A DNA stretch of 52,533 nt from a virus: positions 1 to 52,533 of IMG/VR virus record IMGVR_UViG_3300021602_000010. The stretch is one strand, 5' to 3'. A program made the translations under genes and the position numbers. This document shows positions 43,490 to 50,236 of this stretch, piece by piece; the first letter of the stretch is position 1; each line of letters begins with the position of its first letter. The notes beneath the pieces were generated by a model that worked only from the letters and a program-made list of their open reading frames with translations, had not been told where the DNA came from and did no database searches.

Positions 43490-44060
43490 TATATTTCCAG
43501 CCGCGCGTAGTTTTATACTTGCCATTGATTAGTCTACTTGCGCTTCCCTGGTCAACATCCTGGGTGGTGACGAACTCATATTGCGTCATTTGAACCGTTA
43601 CTCCGGTTTCTATGTTGTGAAAAGTATGAATAGTAGGATCATACTTTGAGTTTTTTATGCCTTTGTTTCTACCAGTAAATGGATTTACATATCCCGGTTT
43701 AGAGATTCTATCCTTGGTATGACTTGAACCATCCGCTCGCTTTTGCCACGGATGTGTACCTTTCTCTAATCTATGTAGGTGATTCAATTTAGCGATTTCG
43801 GAAATTTGCTCTGTGGACCATTTCATTTTTGCTGCGATGCGGAGACATGCTGTCCAATCACCCTGTTTATGGTGAACATCGTAGTGATCTTGTATTGAAA
43901 TGGCTATAAGATTTTCAGGATTATTGTTATGGCTATTACCATCCTTGTGGTGGATTTCATATTTTCGTCCCGAATCTTCTCTTGGGATTGGCCCATAATA
44001 TTGCTCGTATAGTTTACGATAGTTAACTTTAGTGCGTCTTTGTTTATTATAAATAGTCAT
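43464..44060 (-). CDS. HNH homing endonuclease, antisense between gp55 and gp47
   Basis: 198 residues from the ATG at 44060, chosen for its AAGGAG ribosome site eight bases upstream; a longer frame to 44234 would run into the gp47 start. The HNH core is YEIHHKDGNSHNNNPENLIA then HYDVHH (about 30-65), with His-His, Asn and final His in the expected places. Downstream are NUMOD-type DNA-binding segments (GYVNPFTGRNKGIKNS; then ATG-like tail G-V-T-V-Q-M-T-Q-Y-E-F and RGWKYIT). It is a free-standing mobile gene that points against gp55 and gp47. The late octamer at 44120-44127 and a start-site inverted repeat (44049-44126) control it. Confidence 0.85.
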   Translation of the reverse strand: MTIYNKQRRTKVNYRKLYEQYYGPIPREDSGRKYEIHHKDGNSHNNNPENLIAISIQDHYDVHHKQGDWTACLRIAAKMKWSTEQISEIAKLNHLHRLEKGTHPWQKRADGSSHTKDRISKPGYVNPFTGRNKGIKNSKYDPTIHTFHNIETGVTVQMTQYEFVTTQDVDQGSASRLINGKYKTTRGWKYITRQSELN

Positions 44061-44126
44061 GCTGGTGCTCCTTTTTAGCGTTAGAGAGGGCGGAGGTCGT
44101 AACTCGTGGCTCTCACTACTATTTAT
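44049..44126 (-). promoter_or_regulatory. Inverted repeat enclosing the HNH ribosome site and start codon
   Basis: ATAAATAGT (minus 44126-44118) and ACTATTTAT (minus 44057-44049) are exact 9-bp complements. They enclose the AGGAG and ATG; the second arm is codons 2-4. The first arm is part of the late octamer, so only transcripts that begin upstream of it can form the stem. Confidence 0.6.
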
Positions 44127-44127
44127 C
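44120..44127 (-). promoter_or_regulatory. Late-promoter-like octamer GATAAATA for the HNH gene
   Basis: Minus-strand GATAAATA, 59 bases before the HNH ATG. A transcript starting about six bases downstream (near 44114) would lack the first arm of the start-site stem. Confidence 0.55.
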
Positions 44128-44143
44128 ATTTTGCCCAAGCATA

Positions 44144-44173
44144 TTGCTTTTGTCGCATCACCTGTAGTACAAT
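44144..44173 (+). promoter_or_regulatory. Possible host-type promoter at the gp47 start
   Basis: TTGCTT (44144-44149), 18-base spacer, TACAAT (44168-44173). The predicted start is at or next to the gp47 ATG (44179), which would leave almost no leader, so the site may be fortuitous or may give a leaderless message. Gp47 otherwise has only AAGAA before its ATG. Confidence 0.35.
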
Positions 44174-44178
44174 AAGAA

Positions 44179-45195
44179 ATGTCTAATCTATTCAAAAAAG
44201 CAGCGGTCCTAACGGATCTACATCTTGGTCTCAAGAGTAACAGTTTGGTTCACAACGAGGATTGCGTGAACTTCGTCACATGGTTTGTGGCTAAGGCCAA
44301 AGAAGAAAAGTGTGATACCGTTATTGTATGTGGAGACTGGCACAACCATCGTGCCAGCATCAACGTGCTGAGTTTACACTACTCCATGAAATGTCTGGAG
44401 ATGCTGAATGCCAACTTCTCTCAGGTATTTTTCATCACAGGTAACCACGATCTTTACTATCGTGAGAAACGGGACATTCATTCGGTTGCTTGGGCAGGAT
44501 ACCTACCCAATGTAACTATTGTCAATGACCCGTTTACTGAAGGCAACGTCACTCTTTGCCCATGGATGGTCGGCGAAGATCATGCCGCAATCAAGAAGAT
44601 CAAGTCCACATACACCTTTGGGCATTTTGAACTGCCCTACTTCCTGATGAATGCCCAGATTGAAATGCCCGATCATGGTCTGATCAGCCTGGATGATTTC
44701 GGGTCTACGGGCACCGTATTCAGTGGACATTTTCACAAACGACAGGCCAAGAAGAACATCTGGTACATCGGCAATGCTTTTCCGCATAACTATGCTGACG
44801 CCGGTGATGATGCCCGCGGTATGATGATACTGGCCTGGGGACAAACTCCCGAGTTCTATTCATGGCCTGGTCAACCCAAGTATCGTGTGCATAAACTGAG
44901 CGACATTCTGGAGAAGACCAAAGAGTTATTGCTGCCTGATTCGCATGTTCGTGTTCATCTAGACATTGACATTTCCTACGAGGAAGCGAACTTCATTCGG
45001 GAAACACTTATCCCTGATTATAATCTTCGGGAGATGGCACTGATTCCTATGCGAGTGGAGCAACAGGCCACTGGTGCTGAATCCGGAGAGATAAAGTTTG
45101 AATCGGTAGATCAAATAGTTTTGGATCAGATTAACTCTATTGAATCAAAGACTTACGACAAGAAAATTCTACTGGAAATCTACAACACTATATGA
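44179..45195 (+). CDS. 47: Recombination endonuclease subunit gp47 (SbcD/Mre11-like)
   Basis: 338 residues with the full metallophosphoesterase set: D13-x-H15 (LTDLHLG), G-D53-W-H (VVCGDWHNH), G-N89-H90-D91 (ITGNHDLYYR), H149 (FGHFELPY) and G-H184-F-H186 (FSGHFHKRQ). This is the nuclease subunit of the gp46/47 complex, which resects DNA ends for recombination-dependent replication and degrades host DNA in T4. The stop overlaps the gp46 ATG by four bases (45192-45195), as expected for a fixed-ratio complex. The HNH gene lies between this gene and gp55 on the other strand. Confidence 0.93.
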   Translation: MSNLFKKAAVLTDLHLGLKSNSLVHNEDCVNFVTWFVAKAKEEKCDTVIVCGDWHNHRASINVLSLHYSMKCLEMLNANFSQVFFITGNHDLYYREKRDIHSVAWAGYLPNVTIVNDPFTEGNVTLCPWMVGEDHAAIKKIKSTYTFGHFELPYFLMNAQIEMPDHGLISLDDFGSTGTVFSGHFHKRQAKKNIWYIGNAFPHNYADAGDDARGMMILAWGQTPEFYSWPGQPKYRVHKLSDILEKTKELLLPDSHVRVHLDIDISYEEANFIRETLIPDYNLREMALIPMRVEQQATGAESGEIKFESVDQIVLDQINSIESKTYDKKILLEIYNTI

Positions 45196-47270
45196 TATTG
45201 CTCAAGGATATTACAATACGCAACTTTTTAAGCGTGGGGGCCTGCACTCAAGCAGTCAACTTTGACCGGACTGACCTGACACTGATTCTCGGAGAGAATC
45301 TTGATCTTGGTGGTGATGGCGCTCGTAACGGCACCGGAAAGACCTCGTTGATCCAAGGTCTTTCTTATGCCTTGTTCGGTGTGCCTATCAATAGCATCCG
45401 AAAAGACAACCTGGTCAATCGCACCAACGGCAAGAACATGCTGGTCACCCTGACTTTCAGTGTTGATGGAGTGGAGTACAAGATTGAGCGAGGACGCAAG
45501 CCTAATCTGTTGAAGTTCTACGTGAACAACACGCTACAGAAGCAACAGGATGATGCCCAAGGAGAGAACAAAGAAACTCAAGCAGCCATTGAGCGAGTAA
45601 TCAACATGTCAGCAGACATGTTCAAGCACATCGTGGCACTGAATACCTACTCTGAACCGTTTCTTGCTCTGAAGAATAGTGATCAACGAGCAATCATTGA
45701 GCAACTACTTGGCATTACCATTCTGAGCGAGAAGGCCGAGAATGTAAAGGAACTGCTTACCACCAGTAAAGATGCCATACGAACCGAAGAGTTCCGTATT
45801 AAGGCAGTTGAAGAGGCTAACAAGCGTATCCTTGAACAGATTGAAGGGCTGAAACGCCGTCAACGACTATGGACAACTAAGAAAGATTCAGACCTTGCCG
45901 CCTATGTGGAATCGTATGATACTCTGTCCAAAATAGATATCGTGGCAGAACTACAAGCGCACAAAGACCTCGTGGTCTACAACAAGAACAAAGAAGTAAA
46001 CCAGAACTACATGTCGTTGACTGCCCGCTCTACCGCATGGTTTGATAAGAATAAACGAGAAGGCGTGGAGTTGCAGAAGGCGTACGACAAAAAGAACTCC
46101 ATTGATATCGTCAAGGAACTACAAAAGCACCGACAGGTCGCCGAGTACAACCAACGAGTCAAGGATAAGGCAACACAAGACGCTGATATCAAGCGGGCAA
46201 CCGGTGATTGTGTCAGGCATGATAAGGAAATCAAAAAACTTGAAGCCGAAATCGCTCAACTTCACGAACACAAGTGTTATGCCTGTGGGCAGGAGTTACA
46301 TGACGAGCAACACACCGTTGTCCTTGATGCGAAAGAAGAGGCGTTAGTTCTGGCAATAAGCAGCCACAACACTTCTCTTGACCTCCTCATTCATCTAAGA
46401 GAAAATAAGATTTCTCTTGGTAAGATGCCATCAACCCTATACAAGACAGAAGAAGAAGCGTTCAAACACTCCAGCGAACTGGAAAGCATCCGTCATAAGA
46501 TCACAGACAAAGAAAACGAAGCTGATCCGTATGCCGAGCAAGCCAATGAACTGCTCAATAGTGTGACCACCTTATCCAAGCCACCAGTTACCGTTTATGA
46601 CACCGAAGCGGAAGCGGTGACGCATAGTTCAACTATGGCCAATCTACTGACACAAATGGAAAGCAAAAGCGAAGAGGTTGATCCGTATGAGGAACAAATC
46701 GTTGATATGGAGCAGAAGGCTCTACAGGTAACGAACTTTGACATGATCAACTCACTGACAAAGACCATGGATCATCAGAAGTTCCTGTTGGAACTGCTCA
46801 CCAGCAAGGATTCGTTTGTTCGTAAGAAGATCATTGATCAAAATCTGGCATTTTTGAATGCCAGGTTGACTCACTATCTTGATAAGATCGGTCTGCCACA
46901 TCAGGTTGTCTTCCAAAACGACCTGAACGTGGAGATTACTGAGTTAGGGCGTGAACTTGACTTTGATAACCTGTCCCGTGGTGAGCGCAACAGGCTGATT
47001 CTTGGTTTGTCGTTTGCTTTCCGTGATGTTTGGGAAAACCTATACAAGCCGGTCAATACCCTGTTCATTGACGAGTTGATTGACTCCGGTCTTGATACCA
47101 TGGGCGTAGAAAACGCCATTGCCATTCTCAAGGACATGAGCCGTCGTCGTCAGAAATCTATTTGGCTTGTCTCTCACAGAGAAGAACTTGCAGGGCGAGT
47201 ACCGAGTGTTCTGAAGGTGGTTAAGACTGGGGGATTCACTGAATATTCCACAGCGACAGACACGGAGTAG
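45192..47270 (+). CDS. 46: Recombination endonuclease ATPase subunit gp46 (SbcC/Rad50-like)
   Basis: 692 residues. Walker A is near residues 34-52 with an inserted loop (GENLDLGGDGARNGTGKTSL). A long coiled coil (about 180-560) is interrupted by a zinc hook, KCYACGQ with C362 and C365, through which two molecules join. The ABC signature LSRGERN is near 592 and Walker B LFIDELID near 625. All parts needed for ATP-driven DNA tethering with gp47 are present. Its stop is directly followed by an in-frame extension region of the GIY-YIG gene (TTG at 47271) and by the hairpin at 47297-47331. Confidence 0.93.
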   Translation: MILLKDITIRNFLSVGACTQAVNFDRTDLTLILGENLDLGGDGARNGTGKTSLIQGLSYALFGVPINSIRKDNLVNRTNGKNMLVTLTFSVDGVEYKIERGRKPNLLKFYVNNTLQKQQDDAQGENKETQAAIERVINMSADMFKHIVALNTYSEPFLALKNSDQRAIIEQLLGITILSEKAENVKELLTTSKDAIRTEEFRIKAVEEANKRILEQIEGLKRRQRLWTTKKDSDLAAYVESYDTLSKIDIVAELQAHKDLVVYNKNKEVNQNYMSLTARSTAWFDKNKREGVELQKAYDKKNSIDIVKELQKHRQVAEYNQRVKDKATQDADIKRATGDCVRHDKEIKKLEAEIAQLHEHKCYACGQELHDEQHTVVLDAKEEALVLAISSHNTSLDLLIHLRENKISLGKMPSTLYKTEEEAFKHSSELESIRHKITDKENEADPYAEQANELLNSVTTLSKPPVTVYDTEAEAVTHSSTMANLLTQMESKSEEVDPYEEQIVDMEQKALQVTNFDMINSLTKTMDHQKFLLELLTSKDSFVRKKIIDQNLAFLNARLTHYLDKIGLPHQVVFQNDLNVEITELGRELDFDNLSRGERNRLILGLSFAFRDVWENLYKPVNTLFIDELIDSGLDTMGVENAIAILKDMSRRRQKSIWLVSHREELAGRVPSVLKVVKTGGFTEYSTATDTE

Positions 47271-47296
47271 TTGAAATATGGATTCACTTGTTATGG

Positions 47297-47304
47297 TATA
47301 AATA
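47297..47304 (+). promoter_or_regulatory. Late promoter TATAAATA at the GIY-YIG gene
   Basis: Perfect TATAAATA, ending exactly five bases before the ATG at 47310. With T4 late geometry the first transcribed base would be the A of that ATG, giving a leaderless message. The octamer also forms part of the left arm of the hairpin at 47297-47331. Confidence 0.65.
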
Positions 47305-47331
47305 GTTATATGAATAACTATTATGTTTATA
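47297..47331 (+). promoter_or_regulatory. Start-codon hairpin of the GIY-YIG endonuclease gene
   Basis: AATAGTTAT (47301-47309) and ATAACTATT (47314-47322) form a perfect 9-bp stem whose four-base loop is ATGA, containing the start codon. TATA (47297-47300) can extend it by pairing with TATA (47328-47331) across a five-base bulge. Read-through RNA from gp46 would hide the start; RNA from the late octamer would lack the left arm. Confidence 0.65.
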
Positions 47332-47984
47332 TGTATACTAGATCCGTTGATTCTCCTACCGCTAAAGCAGGGACACCATATTATATCGGAAAGGGCAGAG
47401 GGAGGAGGCGGTTTGAAAAGCACTCTGTTACCATCCCAAATGATGAGCATAATGTAATAGTGTTTGAAAACTTACTTGAGATGGGAGCATTTATCATTGA
47501 GAGAACTCTCATCAGGTGGTATGGACGTAAGGACTTAACTTACACGGACAGACCACCTGGTATTCTACGAAATATGACTGATGGTGGTGACGGTGGGAGC
47601 GGCAGAAAAGATTCCGACGATACGAAACAGCGTCGAGGTAAGTCAAATACTGGAAAACGACGAACGATTGAGTCAAAGAATAAAATATCGGCGGCAGTTA
47701 AGGCGGCACGGATAAGATTGGGTAACTGGTGGATTGATAAAAAGCACTCGGATGACACGAAGCAGATAATGTCTGCCAAGAAGAAAGGCAAGTCTTACGA
47801 GGAAATTTTTGGACCGCGCGCGGCAGAAATGCGAGAGAGAAGAAGGATAGAATCATCTGGGATACCCAAGGGGCCGCAATGTCAGGTCATATGCCCGCAT
47901 TGCGGCAAGGTGGGCGGGACCGGCATTATGAAACGCTGGCACGGCGATAGGTGTAAGTACAATACTTCTACGGAGATGGACTAA
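47310..47984 (+). CDS. GIY-YIG homing endonuclease with NUMOD3 and zinc finger
   Basis: 224 residues from the ATG at 47310. The same frame is open back to a TTG at 47271, but the domain begins directly at YYVYMYTRS and the ATG fits GIY-YIG lengths. The catalytic module has Y-V-Y-M-Y and P-Y-Y-I-G-K-G (about 4-27), a downstream Arg (GRRRF) and a Glu (F-I-I-E-R). Two Lys/Ser/Thr-rich NUMOD3-like modules ([33 protein letters not shown]) follow. The C-terminus [11 protein letters not shown] ... HGDRC is a Cx2C-HxxxC zinc finger seen in phage homing enzymes. It sits directly after gp46 in the same direction, a typical insertion place for free-standing homing genes. Confidence 0.85.
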   Translation: MNNYYVYMYTRSVDSPTAKAGTPYYIGKGRGRRRFEKHSVTIPNDEHNVIVFENLLEMGAFIIERTLIRWYGRKDLTYTDRPPGILRNMTDGGDGGSGRKDSDDTKQRRGKSNTGKRRTIESKNKISAAVKAARIRLGNWWIDKKHSDDTKQIMSAKKKGKSYEEIFGPRAAEMRERRRIESSGIPKGPQCQVICPHCGKVGGTGIMKRWHGDRCKYNTSTEMD

Positions 47985-47986
47985 TG

Positions 47987-47994
47987 GCTAAATA
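47987..47994 (+). promoter_or_regulatory. Weak late-like octamer GCTAAATA before the small nuclease gene
   Basis: GCTAAATA (6 of 8) ends six bases before the ATG at 48001, the same tight spacing as at 47310. No Shine-Dalgarno is seen near the ATG. May be chance in an A+T-rich stretch. Confidence 0.3.
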
Positions 47995-48000
47995 TCTCAC

Positions 48001-48444
48001 ATGGATACAGGTCATTGGGAGTTCCCACACGTTTTTGAAATTGACGACTGGTTCGGTTTTCTTTACCGAATTACAGAGATAAGCACCGGCATGGAATACG
48101 TCGGCAAGAAGCAACTGCATCAGCATCTAAGAAAAACAGTCAAGGGCAGAAAAAATAAGAAGAAGGTGATCAAGGAGTCTGATTGGAAAACCTATATGGG
48201 TTCTTCAGTCAGACTCAACACCTCGATTGCCACTAATGGCAAAGACAACTATCGCTTTGAGATAATTTCCCTGCATAAGACACGCGCATCGCTCGTTTAT
48301 GCGGAAGTAAAACTTCAAATTATGGAAGATGTTCTACGAACAAAACTACCTAACGGCACACGGAAAAGTTACAACGGCCTTATCTCAGGCATCAAGTTTC
48401 TTCCTCCAGAGGAAACGGCCGAAGAGGCAAAAATGAAAAGATAG
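48001..48444 (+). CDS. Small GIY-YIG-like nuclease of T4-like phages
   Basis: 147 residues. FGFLYRITEISTGMEYVGKK (about 18-37) is a G-x-x-Y ... Y-V-G variant of the GIY-YIG core. Next come a basic helix (QHLRKTVKGRKNKKK), DWKTYMGSSVRLN and, near 103, VYAEVKLQ with a candidate catalytic Glu. This compact form without NUMOD tails is common in T4-like phages and may be a resident nuclease rather than a mobile one. The in-frame stop TAA at 47989-47991 fixes 48001 as the first usable ATG. Role unknown (DNA repair, end processing or exclusion of rivals). Confidence 0.7.
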   Translation: MDTGHWEFPHVFEIDDWFGFLYRITEISTGMEYVGKKQLHQHLRKTVKGRKNKKKVIKESDWKTYMGSSVRLNTSIATNGKDNYRFEIISLHKTRASLVYAEVKLQIMEDVLRTKLPNGTRKSYNGLISGIKFLPPEETAEEAKMKR

Positions 48445-48481
48445 TTACCCAAATACAGTATAATTTTCGTACGGAACGTGT

Positions 48482-48496
48482 TATACTTGCTAAATA
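48482..48496 (+). promoter_or_regulatory. Promoter-like cluster before the candidate RNA
   Basis: TATACT (48482-48487, one base from a consensus -10 but with no good -35) and GCTAAATA (48489-48496, late-like) lie side by side. Either would start transcription between about 48494 and 48502, just before the folded region. Confidence 0.35.
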
Positions 48497-49112
48497 AACA
48501 GACACCAGGTCAAATCAAATTCCCCGTCACTAGCCTGACACCAAACACTGGCACAAAGCCTTAGCCTAATTCGTCTAGTCGGGACGCCCGACTCTCCTTG
48601 AGGTTGTACAGATTGTGCTGTGCCGTCAGATACTGGAGTATAGCCTTGGTATTGCGCTAATAATACCAGGGGAATACCGACAGGGCTCTCACCATGGTAG
48701 AAATGTGAACCCTGAATGAGTCTGTGCCTACTTTGTCGTGATGGTACAGAACATGCGTTGCTGGGAGGTATGGTGAAGTTTAAGCCATATTGTCCCAACT
48801 ACAGATCCATAACAACTTTACAGAGCAACCGGTAGCAGATAGTAGTAGACGCCTAATTATCTGGGATAGAGACAACAGAGGGGATAGGGTGAAACTTTCC
48901 ATTTGGTAGTGCTAATTTAGCACTACCATGGCTCCAAGGTGAAGTGGATATCCGATAAGCAAATAGAGAAAAGAAAAGAGTAGAATAAAAAAGAATTAGA
49001 GTGATACCGAGCGAAGCGAAGGGATCAGATGTGCGTAGCACATCTCTAAAGAGAGCAAAATATAAATGACAAATAATGGAATGGAATACCAAAAGAAAAG
49101 ACACCGAAGTGT
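48497..49112 (+). ncRNA. Candidate large structured non-coding RNA
   Basis: No frame on either strand looks like a gene, yet the plus strand is full of nested complementary arms. A multibranch domain is closed by ATTCCCC (48519-48525) with GGGGAAT (48669-48675). Inside are CTGAC/GTCAG plus GGCACA/TGTGCC (48535-48629), AGTCGGG/CCCGACT with a 3-base loop (48577-48593), ATAC/GTAT (48630-48641) and a 7-bp stem (48647-48668). Further stems are CAGGG/CCCTG with TCAC/GTGA (48681-48714), an 8-bp stem (48721-48750), TGGGA+TATGG/CCATA+TCCCA (48762-48797), CAGATA/TATCTG (48836-48863) and a 10-bp stem (48904-48928). Beyond 48930 the sequence is A/G-rich with an 8-bp hairpin (49027-49045). Size and complexity recall the ornate large phage RNAs (GOLLD and ROOL type), but I cannot show homology. 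The 3' end is not defined. Confidence 0.55.
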
Positions 49113-49114
49113 CT
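49090..49114 (-). terminator. UUCG-loop terminator for the gp26-like gene
   Basis: On the minus strand AGACAC-TTCG-GTGTCT (49114-49099), closed by a C-G pair around a UUCG tetraloop, is followed by TTTCTTTT. This is the stable terminator type common in T4. The stem begins within the stop codon of the -1 reading frame (TAG 49113-49115). It would stop leftward transcription before it enters the candidate RNA in antisense. Confidence 0.75.
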
Positions 49115-49343
49115 AAAAGAATGGTAGTTTGCTTTCTTTCGTGGTCTTGAGGTTATCAGATATGATCTGATTTATTTGGTTTCGTTCCTCCATAGACATG
49201 TTCAACACATCCTCATAGGATACTCCACCCCGCATGTACCAAGAGCAAGTAAGAGCATTTTTCTTAATTGCAGTACACTCATCTTCCATATCATCTAATA
49301 GCTTCTGTACACCTTCGGGGTCAAGGTGCAGAAGCCTTACCCG
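49113..49343 (-). CDS. -1 frame extension of the gp26-like protein (76 residues)
   Basis: After the slippery site the -1 frame stays open for 76 codons to TAG at 49113-49115, giving a 350-residue fusion. The segment reads CGG-GTA-AGG ... and contains LLHLDPEGVQKLLDDMEDE, NALTCSWYMRGGVSYEDV and a C-terminal T-K-E-S-K-L-P-F-F. The W-Y-M-R-G-G and M-S-x-E-E-R segments look conserved and protein-like, and I recall similar ends near gp26-type genes of other T4-like phages. No ribosome site precedes the only internal ATG (49289), so frameshifting is the simplest route to its expression. Confidence 0.75.
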   Translation of the reverse strand, partial: RVRLLHLDPEGVQKLLDDMEDECTAIKKNALTCSWYMRGGVSYEDVLNMSMEERNQINQIISDNLKTTKESKLPFF

Positions 49344-49349
49344 AAAAAA
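49301..49349 (-). promoter_or_regulatory. Programmed -1 frameshift signal
   Basis: Slippery heptamer T-TTT-TTC (49349-49343, in the zero frame GAT-TTT-TTC), a 7-base spacer (GGGTAAG, 49342-49336, holding the zero-frame stop), then a 13-bp stem: GCTTCTG+CACCTT (49335-49323), loop GACCCCG, AAGGTG (49315-49310), a TA bulge and CAGAAGC (49307-49301). Slip site, spacing and stem all match known -1 signals. Confidence 0.85.
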
Positions 49350-50164
49350 TCAGCGGCGTTTATTGAGAACGGCTGTGAGTATTCGTGACCGCAACTGATA
49401 CATTTCACCGGAAGTGGTTTTACCTCAGACTTAGTTTTAAGACTGGTATTGTGTGATCTGATTGCTTCAAACATATTCTTGTCACAGTTCTTCAGGAAGT
49501 CAAGAATGAAGTCCTTCTGATCTACGAATGAACTGGGAGTTTTGATATATTCAATGGTCTTAGATAGCAGATTCATTGTGACATCAGTGATAGTTTTCAG
49601 AGCCTCACGCTGCTTAGTTGTCTTTTCAGTGAGATTTTCCAGCGTGTCAATTGCTGCAAACATCTTCTGTAGTTCAAACTGACCAAGACCCACTTCAGTC
49701 ATTTCCTTGTAGGTCAGCGGACGTAGTTTAATCAGCAGATCATTCACAGCAAGTTCAGTGTCATAATCACCCGATTTGATTGAGGTTAATAGTCCTACAA
49801 GATTCACACCATATGTAGATGCTTCTTGGCAAGCCGGGCATGTCGTTTCAATTTCCATGTCATTGCCACCTGAGGCTGACTTGATTGCCAACAGCACAGT
49901 GTCAAGATCAACGCTGGATAGTCTCCACGGATCCTTGATATTCGGTACACAACTTGTGATAATTTCAACGATGGCACTGCCGTTGAATAACGCATCAGGC
50001 GTATTTACTGTGATTTCGTCAATGGCAGTCATCGGGAAGACCGGTAGTTCCCCTGCCTCTGGCACATCAATGACTCCTTCGGGATAATTTTTATACCCGC
50101 TTGGTAGTTTGATATAAATTGATGGGCGGCGAAAATATTGTCTTAGCGGATTGTTTTCAATCAT
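49337..50164 (-). CDS. 26: gp26-like baseplate hub / tail assembly chaperone protein (zero frame)
   Basis: 275 residues. The start (NPLRQYFRRPSIYIKLPSG, then YPEGVIDVPEAGELPVFPMT and TPDALFNG) is a conserved pattern I associate with the T4 gp26-type baseplate family in large phages. Two Cys pairs, C109-P-A-C112 and C255-I-S-C258, could build one zinc site. T4 gp26 (208 residues) takes part in hub assembly. The gene ends ...AADFFG at a slippery site, and the -1 frame gives a 350-residue product, the classical arrangement of tail assembly chaperones that act on the tape measure protein. The tape-measure-like gene starts 98 bases away on the other strand. Preceded by AAGGAAC and an ACTAAATA octamer. 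Confidence 0.75.
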   Translation of the reverse strand: MIENNPLRQYFRRPSIYIKLPSGYKNYPEGVIDVPEAGELPVFPMTAIDEITVNTPDALFNGSAIVEIITSCVPNIKDPWRLSSVDLDTVLLAIKSASGGNDMEIETTCPACQEASTYGVNLVGLLTSIKSGDYDTELAVNDLLIKLRPLTYKEMTEVGLGQFELQKMFAAIDTLENLTEKTTKQREALKTITDVTMNLLSKTIEYIKTPSSFVDQKDFILDFLKNCDKNMFEAIRSHNTSLKTKSEVKPLPVKCISCGHEYSQPFSINAADFFG

Positions 50165-50190
50165 TTTTGTTCCTTGGGTAAACAGTGATG

Positions 50191-50198
50191 TATTTAGT
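50191..50198 (-). promoter_or_regulatory. Late-like octamer ACTAAATA for the gp26-like gene
   Basis: Minus-strand ACTAAATA (6 of 8 to TATAAATA), 26 bases before the ATG at 50164, with AAGGAAC as ribosome site in the leader. Confidence 0.4.
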
Positions 50199-50236
50199 GT
50201 ATGAAAAATAGGGTAAATTTAATGGTATTGTAAATG

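Noticed and set aside
44061-44234. N-terminal extension of the HNH protein
   Set aside because: Would overlap the gp47 start and has no ribosome site, while AAGGAG precedes the ATG at 44060.
47271-47309. TTG at 47271 as start of the GIY-YIG gene
   Set aside because: It lies only three bases from GGAG and would add 13 residues not seen before the GIY-YIG core; the ATG at 47310 fits the domain. It cannot be fully excluded for read-through RNA.
48490-48798. 102-codon open frame on the minus strand in the intergenic gap
   Set aside because: Composition is unlike the neighbouring proteins, there is no ribosome site or promoter, and the same bases form nested RNA stems on the plus strand.
48497-48930. 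Group I or group II intron in the gap
   Set aside because: No recognisable group I core (P/Q/R/S elements) or group II domain V was found, and there is no split gene on either side.
48853-49104. 83-codon open frame on the minus strand beyond the terminator
   Set aside because: It starts inside the UUCG terminator region, is low complexity (Phe/Leu/Ser-rich complement of an A/G-rich stretch) and has no ribosome site.
48500-49114. AGACAC (48500-48505) and GTGTCT (49109-49114) as a closing helix of the candidate RNA
   Set aside because: Only 6 bp, and GTGTCT pairs equally well with the local AGACAC at 49099-49104, which explains it as the opposite-strand terminator.
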